A DNA stretch of 64,000 bases, taken from assembly GCA_963971575.1 (NCBI GenBank), contig OZ020611.1:57755381-57819380 (forward strand), given 5' to 3'. How positions within the stretch are numbered: the stretch's first letter is position 1; each line of letters begins with the position of its first letter. This document shows, piece by piece, positions 10,231 through 19,087 of the stretch. A model generated the notes under the pieces. The model did no database searches and was not told where the DNA came from. It saw only the letters and a program-made list of their open reading frames with translations. The stretch is from Liopterus haemorrhoidalis (taxonomy: Eukaryota > Arthropoda > Insecta > Coleoptera > Dytiscidae). A program made the position numbers and the translations under genes.

Positions 10231-10440
10231 TAGTTTTTTGACTGGACAATAGTTGGATTCTCGTTAATGTATTTAATAATAATATCAGTCTCACCCTTGT
10301 TCTTGCGCTCTTCTATGGATTTAACAACTTCATTGAGGAAATTCCGCTGTGCTGGTGTCTCATCAGCTCGAACTCTGATTTGACTTCCGGCCTGTACCAA
10401 GTACCGAGTTACTGAAAAGGTTAAAAATATTTTGCTTTTA
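10230..10440 (-). pseudogene. 3' end of LINE ORF1
   Basis: About 60 residues directly upstream of ORF2 with the pattern IRVRADETPAQRNFL, EERKNKGETD, IIKYINENPTIV, ending in a stop at about 10230. The R-D-T--QR--L and GE--L-I-Y---P-IV spacing is typical of the last domain of ORF1 proteins of CR1/Jockey-type LINEs. The zinc-binding part is missing because of 5' truncation. ORF1 and ORF2 are in different frames and abut or overlap slightly. Confidence 0.65.
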
Positions 10441-10508
10441 ACTACTGTTTCCAGTTTTTGACCAAATAGTTTAACAAGTATTATTCGACAGCAAAAAATA
10501 ACCAAGTA

Positions 10509-11504
10509 TATTTGGATTATCTAAAGAAGTCCATTCGAGGTCATATGAAATAATAATTTAACGTACTGATGCACTTCTCTCTCTCAAATAGGCAAAATAG
10601 TAAGAGAAATACAAATGACGTTTGTCAATCTATTTTCTGTATTGTTCAGGTATAGCTACGACAAACGTAATTACACATACAAACGTGTACCGTAGATTAT
10701 CCTACCTCCGGGTTTGTCTGAGATTACTAATGCTGTCTAGTGTTATTCGTACTGACCCAGTGGCGTCTTAAATTCTGTTTTGCTATTTATTTAATTGTTT
10801 TTTTTTTTTTTTTTCATTAAATCAGTCCTTTTCAGGACAATATTTTTATTGTAAATAATTATTTAAAACAATATGAGTGTAAAAGGCAAAACGTTAAGAA
10901 AACAATTTCAGGAATTGGTTTGTAATCTATATGAATATTTCCTACGAAAGAAAGAAAACAGTCGAGTTTTGTTAACAGTACATGCAGTTCAGCAGGTAAA
11001 TACATATTAATTAATATTTATTATAAATAGGCTCCGGAGTCATATATATACACACTCAATTTGCATTATTTTCATGATCTTTCTTAGATAATAATAAATT
11101 ATGTTAGATACGGAAATTGTTTTTTACAGTTTTATTATTTTTCACTTTTATAACTTGCAATTTTAGGTTAGATTTCCCCATAAATCAGCGTAAATTTGAC
11201 GATTATCACAGCGCTAGGCTCGGTTAAGTTAGTAGAATGCGATTGGAGCGAGCTATCTACTTTCTAGTTTAAGGACAAACGTTATCTTAGGTTAGGAAAG
11301 TGTAAGGTTAGTAGAACCGAGTGGAGCAATTAATCACATTATGGAAACCAATAATTAAAATAAAGAATGTTTAATGTTTCTGAATTTAAAGCCCTCAAGA
11401 TAAAAATTTATGTTAAGCCAATGACCCGATTTTGATAGGCGTGGCTAAAATCTTAGTTAGGAACATTCGAATATGATCTTGGACTTCTTTAAATAATCCA
11501 AGTT
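10509..11504 (+). mobile_element. TA-flanked TIR element, non-autonomous, one exon retained
   Basis: The left end (TTTGGATTATCTAAAGAAGT, about 10511-10530) is repeated inverted at about 11482-11502 with few differences, and TA flanks both sides (10507-10508 and 11505-11506). Inside lies one exon-like coding block at 10873-10995, and the rest is AT-rich. It looks like an internally deleted derivative of an intron-containing Tc1/IS630-related transposon. The LINE 5' truncation lies immediately to its left. Confidence 0.6.
10873..10995 (+). pseudogene. First exon of a transposase-like protein, ending at a splice donor
   Basis: An ATG starts 41 open codons with words KGKTLRKQFQELVCN, EYFLRKKENSRVL and VHAVQQ, and the last codon is followed at once by GTAAAT, a plausible donor. 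This shape (basic N-terminus, a helix with YFLRKK, V---A) resembles the short first exon of insect transposases whose helix-turn-helix continues in exon 2. No matching second exon is visible inside the element. The family call is an inference. Confidence 0.45.
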
Positions 11505-11514
11505 TACTATTTTT

Positions 11515-12045
11515 TTGTAACCAAAAATAACAAAACACGGCATATTTTTTTTATTTTATACTTTGTTTAACAACGCAAATAAAGAGCATTGTTTAAGTCC
11601 TACGTTATTTTGACATTAAATACAATTTTTGGGAAGTACCTGAGCTATTTTCTTAACTTATATAACATTGTCAGTTTTCACAGTAAGTAGGATATGTACA
11701 AAATAACTAGTAATTGTATAAAATCACTAATTCCAAGCTTATACTGTAACATATACATAATTATTGAGCTTATGGAAAATCTGCCTTTAGAAAAATCGGT
11801 ATTTATTTCTCTTTTCTATTGAGTACTAGGTGTTGTATTTTTATGGTTTCTGAAATATATTTTGCCGTTATAAACAATCGTAGCTCATATTTCAGAAAAT
11901 CCAATTTGCTATTATGTGACAATACATTTCGTTTACGATAACTCAAAAAATTTGATGACAAATCTAATAAAATTGTTTTCTGCAGATGGCAATTTTTAGA
12001 AGCTATCTATTATTTTTACAGGTTTTACTACAATTTTTGAATGAA
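11515..12045. other. AT-rich stretch with no gene recognised
   Basis: Low-complexity AT-rich DNA between the TIR element and the Tc1-like transposase. It may include the decayed left end of the Tc1-like transposon, but I could not match a TIR. Confidence 0.4.
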
Positions 12046-12049
12046 TTGG

Positions 12050-12475
12050 GGCTATTAGGAGAAACATGTCCCGCTTATAGCATTGCATAAGGTAGACAAG
12101 TCAGCAGACATTTTCAATACACTTCAGAAGTTGAATATCCCTAGTAGATTTGTTTATCGCCCCATTTAAATGTTTATTGGCAGTGGAACTTTTCATGACT
12201 GCTACAGATCGGGACGTCCACGTACCTTAAGGATATATTACCTGGTGAAATCGGTGACGGCTATATTCGTAGGAATCCGGAAAGGAGACAATCAGTTATG
12301 GATCGTGAACTAAACCTCTCCAAAATGTTAATGTTCCGGGTACTTAAAACTGATCTAGGGGTGTTATCTTATTGACGAGGTTTAGGATACTTCCTCACAC
12401 CGCTTCTTAAACATCAGAGGAAAATGGAGGAAAAACGGTTACTTAAGCGTTACACGGACAAAGGAAAATTATTTT
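12050..12475 (+). pseudogene. Tc1-like transposase, N-terminal DNA-binding half
   Basis: Decayed frames give words IALHKVDKSADIFNTLQKL, FVYRPI, CYRSGRPRT, IRRNPERRQSVM and LKTDLGV, matching the order of the paired-like helix-turn-helix domain of a Tc1-like family (HK-GK, I---L, VYR-I-RF, D--RSGRPR, RNP-R). Several stops and shifts are present. The frame is cut near 12475 (YTDKGKLFSL) and the next part of the same protein appears at 13745, so about 1.27 kb has been inserted. Confidence 0.7.
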
Positions 12476-12508
12476 CACTTGTTACGTGTTTACAATAATA
12501 ACAATTTA

Positions 12509-12635
12509 TGCACCAAGTGTGTAACTAAGATGATTACGTCCGGAGAGTGACGTAATACAACTTGACGACCTCTGGCTTGAGGGGCCGTTGTCGCTCGATG
12601 AGCGTAATCACCCAGTTACGCCGATGGTGCATACA
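12509..12635. repeat. Small foldback with imperfect inverted ends
   Basis: TATGCACCA...GTAACT...GATTACG at 12509-12540 recurs inverted at about 12604-12635 (CGTAATCAC...AGTTACG...GGTGCATA). It lies at the left edge of the material inserted in the Tc1-like transposon. No coding capacity. Confidence 0.6.
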
Positions 12636-12752
12636 AGATTTTATTTTTCACTTCAAATAAAATAAAAAGTAAAAATTAACAGATATTTATACTTGCCTTC
12701 ACATAAAATAAAAAGTTAAAATGAACATTTATGACAAAAAACAAATGATTTT

Positions 12753-12897
12753 TATTTTATTTTATTTTTAATGGCCTTTGCTGCTTCGGCAATTAGCCAG
12801 GACAATTCTTATTTTTGAAAAATTCCATGTCTGAACGGGATTCGAACCCGAGAGCTTAGCAACGCAGAGTACATGTGTTACCACTACGCCGATCGGC
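12753..12897 (-). mobile_element. tRNA-derived SINE with 9-bp target duplication
   Basis: Minus strand: an A-box-like GGCGTAGTGGTAACA, a B box (GGGTTCGAATCCC), a tRNA-unrelated body (GTCCTGGCTAATTGCCG) and an A-rich tail with AAAATAAAAT. AATGATTTT occurs directly on both sides (12744-12752 and 12898-12906), a perfect 9-bp target duplication. A second copy of the same family lies at 25735-25868. It depends on a LINE for movement. Confidence 0.92.
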
Positions 12898-12952
12898 AAT
12901 GATTTTGTTTAATCGTTTAATTGTCAGAATTGATATTAAAATTAAAATAAAT

Positions 12953-13129
12953 ATGCAAGAATTACCCGAATACGTCAACATAAATGCACAAAAAGCAACA
13001 AAAAGTTTGTTGCCAACTAGATCAAAACATAAATATGAAAAAGAATATGAAACCTTTTGAATATGGCAAGCAAAAAATAAGGTGCCGGCCGTAAATGAGA
13101 CTGTACTGTTGGCGTATTTTCAAGAATTG
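12953..13129 (+). pseudogene. Crypton-like tyrosine recombinase, 5' exon
   Basis: An ATG opens 59 codons with words SLLPTRSKHKYEKEYETF, IWQAKNKVPAVNETVLLAY and FQEL, ending at a GTAAGT donor. The pattern LP-KS---YE--Y--F--W------ENV-LAYF-EL matches the N-terminal core-binding region of Crypton-type tyrosine recombinases often seen in insects. One in-frame TGA lies at 13058-13060. The catalytic R-H-R-Y half is not found downstream, so this is a fragment. It lies within the insertion that splits the Tc1-like transposase. Family assignment from memory of the motif; no search done. Confidence 0.6.
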
Positions 13130-13740
13130 GTAAGTTAAACATTTTTCACTTATTTGGATACGTAAGGTTATTGATTTCTTTATTTTAATAAGTTGTGATG
13201 TTTATAAGTACTAAAATAAAGTTATTATTTACTCGATAAATTTTTTATTAAAACGAAAAAAAGAGGGCGTAATGAGCTAATGAGCAGGCGTTATGGATCC
13301 ATTATGCACGATTATTATGCATATCTTTAAATATCTCGTATCCTAGGCATTATGACCAAATAACAGCGAAGTGAAAAATAAAATATAAGATAATTTGGTT
13401 GTGATATTAAATCTGTATTAAATTGCATAAATATTGAATGAATACACTAATTAATAGACAATTATAACACAAATAACACTAGTCGCTACACTTATACAAT
13501 AGTTAAGCTGTACTCAATATCTTCAGTATATCACCGCGTAGACTCACCGACTAATTGTTTTTAATGACGCTAAAATGACTATCTGAATAATAGTGAGCCC
13601 TCCAGCCTCAGGTAACGTGTCTTGTATAGAAAACCTTATTTCCTTCTATAAAATTCTACAACTTTTGGGTAACTTATTGTTCTAAGTTCGCTGTCCGTTT
13701 CAAGGCTACTGTATTCATTGGCAGGGCCGTATTCGTAATA
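13130..13740. other. Rest of the inserted block, no gene recognised
   Basis: After the splice donor the sequence is AT-rich. TTTTATTTTTCACTTC near 12645 and its complement near 13370-13385 may be the ends of the inserted piece. No second exon with a recombinase active site is apparent. Confidence 0.4.
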
Positions 13741-13744
13741 CACT

Positions 13745-14292
13745 GATAAAGAGATTTTTAATATTGAGAGGATTTCAACCTCTATAATGACAAAATGAAT
13801 GCTACAAGTTCACAATAAGCTCAAGAGAAAACGCCTAGAATCCAGAGGGGTCATTACCCTGCTTCAGTTATATTTTGGTGCAACGTAACTATGATGGTAT
13901 CATTAAGCATCATTTTTACGAGAAAGGTGTAAAAACGTCGGTCAGACTCTACTAGAAAATCGTGTTGGAGCCAGTTAAATAACTGAACAACTTCTTCTTT
14001 ATTGATCACTACTGGATCTTCCAGCAAAACAAACGCCAGCCCATAAAGCGAGGATTACTCAGCAGTTGTTTGAAAGCAATATACCAGACTTAATTTCGCC
14101 TGCTGATTAACCATCTAGCAGTTTCGATCTGAATCCGCTGGACTACAAATTGTGGTCCGTAGTTCAGCACATGGACTGTAAGAAGACACAACCTATTATC
14201 GCTAGTCGAAAGCTATATCGAATGCTTCAAGCATTCCCTGATGACGGCAGTAAAGGGCTTTCCTGCAGAAACTCTTCTCAATTGTATAAATA
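13745..14292 (+). pseudogene. Tc1-like transposase, catalytic and C-terminal half
   Basis: Continuation of the protein interrupted at 12475. Across several frames I read EIFNIE, FNLYNDKMNA, PRIQRGHYPASVI, the FQQ block, TQQLFESNIPDLISPAD, FDLNPLDYKLWSVVQHMDCKK and FPAETLLN. In an intact member D of FTDE, D of the QQDSAP block and D of DYKLW form the active site; here the second is degraded (QQNKRQP in place of QQDSAP). The order and distance to the N-terminal half show that one copy was split by later insertions. Confidence 0.72.
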
Positions 14293-14479
14293 GGTGAACA
14301 CACAGATGTAGCGAACCCTTTACGTTTCTTTACAACCATTCATTGTCCACTAGGCGAGCCTGTGATAACAATATATAAAGACTGATCTCAAACTGAAATG
14401 AGATTCCTGACTAAAGGAGTTCGAGTAGTAGGCGTGAGTGTGATCCAGGGTTCATCATTACGATATGTGCATTAAATGA

Positions 14480-14738
14480 TATATATTTTTTTAATTTATT
14501 AATTTATTTATTTATTTTACATCGGCCTATTTTTGCAACGAGGCTAATCGCCGATGCCAGAGGGCGAGCCTCTACACCTGGATGAGGGATGAATAATTGT
14601 GAAATGGGAGTAATGTAAACATATTATTCTCGCCCGAATAATATCACTGACGGAGAATCGAACTACCAACCACACAATCCAGACTGTATTCACCAATCCA
14701 AACTGCTGCGATTTAATGCGCTCGGTCACTCCGTCGAC
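14480..14738 (-). mobile_element. tRNA-derived SINE, second family, 7-bp target duplication
   Basis: The minus strand starts GTCGACGGAGTGACCGAGCG, like the 5' end of a class II tRNA (Leu/Ser type). A B box AGTTCGATTCTCC follows, then a unique body (ATTCGGGCGAGAATAATATG, CATCCCTCATCCAGGTGT, GCATCGGCGATTAGCC) and an AAAT-rich tail. TAAATGA flanks both ends (14473-14479 and 14739-14745). The head and body differ from the SINE at 12753. Confidence 0.85.
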
Positions 14739-14745
14739 TAAATGA

Positions 14746-15480
14746 GATTGTATTAGTACTTACCAACTGACTGATCAGCCATCTTGTTAATAGTCTGGAC
14801 TTAGCTGTTCACTCAAGTTCTTAAAGATGAAGGTTTACACGTTAAGTAAGACGGTTTAAAATTAATGCATTTGATTTATTACTGGCCGGTTGCTAAAGTA
14901 ATAACTATCCCTAACTCAAGTTAAAATCATTTGTTTTTGTATGTTGTAACATATAAAAACAAATGATTTATACTTGAGCTAGAGAAAACTCGTACGTTAC
15001 CAACCCGACATAAAAGTAATATATTATTTACAAGAATAAGTTTGAAATATAGCTATTAAAATAATTAAAAGTTTAAAACAAATCGAATCGGATAGACCAC
15101 CAGAATGCCGACACAGTGCCTCTAAGAATTCTACAAATTAGATCTTTACATTAACCGGACCGTATACTGTCTGATCTCCTCTTCAGAGAGACGTGTCTTT
15201 TTATAAGACATTTCTGGGCATTTTTACGAGAAACCCTTTTGTTCAACGGGATGATAGTGTTCAAAGTTATTAAGCAATAACTCTGAACAAATGTCTCCTT
15301 GAACAATCAACCATTTTAAAATATATTTCTAAAGATACGTGCTGTAAAGTATGCATGTAAGTTTCTTATTTTGTTTTATTATCTGAATTCTTAAAAAGAT
15401 TTATTTTTAAAATACCCCTTGTAAAAAAACCAAAAAACGACGGCAAACCCTTTTAAAGAAATTCTCGCGACGGGTGTTCA
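14746..15480. other. AT-rich stretch with no gene recognised
   Basis: Contains a perfect short inverted pair near 14925-14960 (AAATCATTTGTTTTTGTATG and its complement ACATATAAAAACAAATGATT), a likely hairpin or small foldback. Otherwise nothing nameable. Confidence 0.4.
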
Positions 15481-15489
15481 TTTTTCTGA

Positions 15490-15690
15490 CGGACTACTTG
15501 ATTCGTTACACAGACATAAGAGCTGCGAAAAGACCCAAGGTGGTCATTTTGAAAATTGATTGGTGTTTATTGTTTAAAATGCATTTATGTATTATGTACT
15601 AAAAGAAAATTAAAATAGATTTGAACATCTTGTGGAATTTCATTGAAAACTTTGGGACAGTATTTATGGTAAGACTAGGTACATTAAATA
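15490..15690 (+). pseudogene. 3' end of another Tc1-like copy
   Basis: The last codons (KTQGGHFEN) and the following noncoding DNA to about 15690 match the end of the better copy at 39541-39690 (GGHFEN, then a shared tail with TGAAAACTTTG and TTATGGTAAGACTA). Upstream of 15490 the match is lost, so only the 3' tip of the transposon remains. Confidence 0.6.
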
Positions 15691-15699
15691 AAATATGAT

Positions 15700-16424
15700 T
15701 TAAAAGGTTGGTGCCGTTTGTATGGACATTATCCCTCCCACAATTTTACATAACATTTCGAATAATTGCATCTTGTTTTCTTAAAAACCCAGTATGACGT
15801 AAAATGTTTATCCATTCAGAATCGATAAAATAAAAATCCACTTATATAAAACATCTCTTGGTAAATTGAAATAAAATATCTACTTGCGCAGTTGACCATC
15901 AAACATATTTTTTCTGCAACGTTGTAACACGCATGCGCATTAGTAATGTCCTCATCGGCCTCGTTATTAAAAATAAGGGTAGAGAATTAATCATGTGTCT
16001 CTCAAAGCACTCACTTGTTTGTGTGGATCTCCACGTTTCCATTGTTGACGTCTCATGATTGATGGGATAAGGGGGTAGATTTATATAAAAAAATTGTTGA
16101 ATTTGTGCTACGAACCGAAAGGAAAACATTTCTAAAGGGATTATTTTATGAAGTTTTGTATTTAAATGTTACTGAATGGACTATTTAATTAATTTCATAT
16201 TGTTGCATTATAATTTAATGTTGTCAGTTGAGATAATAACAGGATTACCAAATTACAAATACGAAAATGAAGACGTTCTGTAAGGGATCATTATAATTCC
16301 AAACACAAATTAAATAATTATAGTATCGTGTATATTACAAACTTATCCCAAAATGATATCTTTTCATGTGGGTAGTAGGGTTCATAATCAGAATCAGATC
16401 ATTGGCTGCCATTTTGGTTCGATG
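15700..16424. other. Flank of the hAT element, no gene recognised
   Basis: A 77-codon minus-strand frame at 15899-16129 has no motif I recognise and no supporting context. The remainder is AT-rich. Confidence 0.4.
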
Positions 16425-16575
16425 GATGAGAGCAGGGCTGGATTTAAGGCGATTGGACCGATTGCGCCAATCGGGCCCGGTGCTTGAAGGGTCCCGCAGC
16501 AAATCAAAATTTATATATTTAAAAATAGTACATGTTACAAAAATAAATATCTAGGTATATTATTATTAAAAATAA

Positions 16576-16690
16576 GCTAAGGAATCATTAAAAAACCGTT
16601 TTGAACAATTAAAAAATCATAATGATTTATTTGGGTTTTTGGGAAGGTTTCAAAATATGGAAAAATTAAAACTAAAAAAAATTATGTGAA
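16576..16690 (+). pseudogene. hAT transposase fragment A
   Basis: Open frame with KESLKNRFEQLKNH, DLFGFLGRFQNMEKLK. The pattern L--RF-QL------FGFL is typical of the region N-terminal to the dimerisation domain in ZMYM1-like hAT transposases. It stops where the dispersed repeat begins. Confidence 0.65.
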
Positions 16691-17730
16691 GTGTGAATTT
16701 TTACACATTTCAGGGTTTCGCAGGTATTTAGTAAGTGAATGATGATTATTTGGGATGCCAAAACAAATTTTAAGTTAAAATATTTTTTTATTAATGTTAA
16801 TTCGAATGCCTAATACCATTATTTGGGTTTCTAAACATTTGCAGTATTTTTTTTATATAGCAAGGTTCATTAATATTTTGAAAATTGCGCCTACGGCTTC
16901 CATTGGTTGTTTAAGTAATAAACTCCGCCCCACTGATTTCGTATACATTCAAACATAGAATTAAATTATAATTTCAACACTTCCCACTGGTTATTAAATT
17001 AACACATTTAAAAATTAAATGCAGCATTTGCCAAAATATAACTAGAATTTTGACAAAATAATTTAAACAAAATAAAAATGCAAAAAAAAAACAGAAAAAA
17101 TAAAAATTGACGGGAATCGAACAGTAGTTTGCAACTTACGAAGCGAGAACGTTACCACTGGACTACGGACGTTCACTAGTTTACTGTGTTAAATAGCGGA
17201 TTAAATATTTTACATATTTTAGTTAAAAACACAAAAAATGCGTTATTTTCCGAAAACATAATCTGATCAAAAATTCCTGTTGTACTATTCCGGTTCACAA
17301 AAATGTACATTACTTAGAATTTTTTCAGATTTTTAGTTTAAACCATCTGCGCTACAGGGTGTGGGACAAAAAATTTTTTGCACAATTTTGGCAAATATCG
17401 CGTCAAAATAATATATTTTGCAAAAATAAAATTTTGATCGTTAATCTACGTGATAAGTGCTTTCATTTGATACCAAACTCAGAATTTAAAAAAAAATATT
17501 TTTTTTTTCGGTGAGCACATATTTGTTTATATTTTTAGGGTTTTATGTTTTTTAAACGCTTTGGTATTTTTCCTATGTGCGGGTCAACGAATTGTATAAG
17601 CATGCCAAATTTCAACTCTCTAGGTTTAGCTGTTTGGCTACAATTTTTACCGAACAGACAGACAGACAGACCGACGACAAAATGACGGTATAAGGGTTTT
17701 TTGGTCATACCTACAAAATCCTAAAAACAT
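16677..17730. repeat. 1.05-kb dispersed repeat (family R1) inserted in hAT
   Basis: Starts with a short hairpin region (GTGAAGTGTGAATTTTTACAC), continues through a tRNA-like patch near 17105-17172 (B-box-like GTTCGATTCCCG on the minus strand), and ends with a (GACA)n tract at about 17656-17673 and GGTCATACCTACAAAATCCT. A full second copy lies at 58023-59050, with degenerate or tip copies at 22266, 24040, 24965, 34490, 38268 and 49870. The ends share an inverted GGGTTTTGYAGGTA motif. No coding frame. Confidence 0.85.
17105..17172 (-). ncRNA. tRNA-like (pol III promoter-like) segment inside repeat R1
   Basis: The minus strand reads CGTAGTCCAGTGGTAACG, which resembles an A box, and about 35 nt later GTTCGATTCCCG, a good B box. 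Arms do not pair well enough for a real tRNA. The equivalent part of the 58-kb copy keeps the B-box-like GTTTCGAATCC but diverges elsewhere. Confidence 0.5.
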
Positions 17731-17873
17731 GCAGCAGATTTAGAAATTGCTCTGACAGATTGTAAGATTACACAAAATGATACATCTATTGATATTGTGA
17801 AGGAAGCAGACTTAGACGGTAATATATTAGTCGAAGAAATGGAAGCTCTAAAATCTAATCTTTCATCAAAATA
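17731..17873 (+). pseudogene. hAT transposase fragment B
   Basis: Open frame with AADLEIALTDCKI, NDTSIDIVKEADLDGNILVEEM, LKSNLSSKY. D-DG--L--E---L is the spacer that precedes the hATC domain in this lineage. It is cut at 17873 by the 840-bp insertion and picks up again after 18716. Confidence 0.7.
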
Positions 17874-18713
17874 TTGTCACATAGGTAATCCTAGGTCAGG
17901 ATTATTATGATAGGACATGACTTCCAAAATGTCTTACACGGCCACATTCACTATGAATGGCCGTTACTTGTTCTTGAGTAGCGCTAATGCGTGATGTTCT
18001 GGACAACCCGTAGTTCTTCTCGCTGCGGACATGCTGGATCGCCATATCTTCCTTATTTCTAATCCTAATGGCTAGTCCTGGTGCCTGGTAGACGACGCAG
18101 CGCGACGCCACCACGACTCATCCTGGCTCCTCGAGGTCCAAGCAACACGGCGCTTCCACCACTTGTCACGTGGGTGGTTTGATTGAGACACAACTCCTGG
18201 TTTCAACATAACAAATTTATTAAATATGTATATTACATTTATAATATATATGTTTGAATTGGTCCATGGAGTTGGGGAAGTCTTCGGTCCACCCCGTGTT
18301 GGCAAGGATGGGCTTGGACCTATCTCCGAGGCGAGGGCTACCCATCCGGGAGTCGAGGAGCCTGGAGAAGTCTTCTCCCACTCACATGGTCACTACTTGC
18401 TTGGCTTCACTCTCGATACTAGAATCTGGCGTCAGTGTCGTGGTCGTCACCTTCTGGACTAATACGTGCAGCAGAGTTGGCTATGTTCCACTAACTCCAT
18501 ATTTTATGACTGCCGGTCTTTATGTACCGAAAATTAACCCAGTTCCAATATTCATTCGTCATGACAAATATTTCCTCAATATGAAAATGCGATGTCTGCA
18601 TTGTCGTAATCAGGCCACATACGTCAGACGCTGACGAATAGTTTTTAATCAGACAGCTGACCATCACAATGTCTAGATGTCGTAATCCTGACCTAGGATT
18701 ACCTATGTGACAA
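17874..18713. mobile_element. 840-bp insertion with 31-bp inverted ends
   Basis: The outer ends are exact inverted repeats beginning TTGTCACATAGGTAATCC and extending through CTAGGTCAGGATTA. It sits in the hAT coding frame. Two readings fit: a TA-flanked TIR element (TA at 17872-17873 and 18714-18715), or a solo LTR beginning TG and ending CA with ATAT on both sides. The interior is richer in GC than its surroundings and has a good hairpin (GGCCACATTCA / TGAATGGCC near 17940). No recognisable protein. Confidence 0.75.
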
Positions 18714-18716
18714 TAT

Positions 18717-18950
18717 TTCCAAAATCCATTTAAAATGTTTCAATTTTTATCTGAAAATGACAGAGCTACGGTATTTCTAAACCTATTTATTGCCCTTCGA
18801 ATATATTTAACAATTCCAATGAGCGTTGCTTCTGGAGAGAGGTCATTTTCTAGATTAAAACTTATAAAAAAAAGATCGACAATGACTCAGGATAGATTAA
18901 ACTGTTTAGCGATCATGTCGATTGAGAGTCAAGAAGCTATTCTATTTTAG
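18717..18950 (+). pseudogene. hAT transposase C-terminal dimerisation domain
   Basis: About 78 codons ending at TAG (18948-18950): NPFKMFQFLSENDRATVF, LFIALRIYLTIPMSVASG, ERSFSRLKLIKKRSTM, QDRLNCLAIMSIE. This is the hATC signature (ALRI-LT-PVSVASGERSFSKLKLIK, STM-Q-RLN-LA-LSIE), nearly intact, with one short deletion in the KLIKNYLRS segment. It mediates transposase dimerisation in the family. Confidence 0.92.
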
Positions 18951-19087
18951 AAGATTTTTCAGATCGAAAACTTAGGAACATGTAAAACATCTCTATACAA
19001 GTTTATATTCAATAAAATTCAGTTATATTCATCTACTATTATATTGTACAAGTGTTGGTATGTATGTTCTATTCAACTTCTGGTGTA

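Larger units (their letters stand above)
7303..10440 (-). mobile_element. CR1/Jockey-like LINE, 5'-truncated, (AAT)n tail
   Basis: On the minus strand the order is: end of ORF1 (10440-10230), ORF2 endonuclease, reverse transcriptase and C-terminal domain, a 190-bp 3' UTR and a trinucleotide tail seen as (TTA)n at 7303-7350. Only the last part of ORF1 is present, so the copy is 5'-truncated, as usual for target-primed reverse transcription. ORF2 carries two or three frameshifts and one stop. The C-terminal block with RGHSYKL and NRVVDAWNSLP is typical of the CR1-type lineage; the precise clade is an inference. Confidence 0.85.

Noticed and set aside
15899..16129. 76-codon minus-strand frame
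   Set aside because: No recognisable motif and no conserved neighbour; kept out as noise.
17905..18634. Several overlapping frames on both strands in the 840-bp insertion
   Set aside because: They overlap each other, share no motif and lie between inverted repeats; raised GC content alone explains the open frames.
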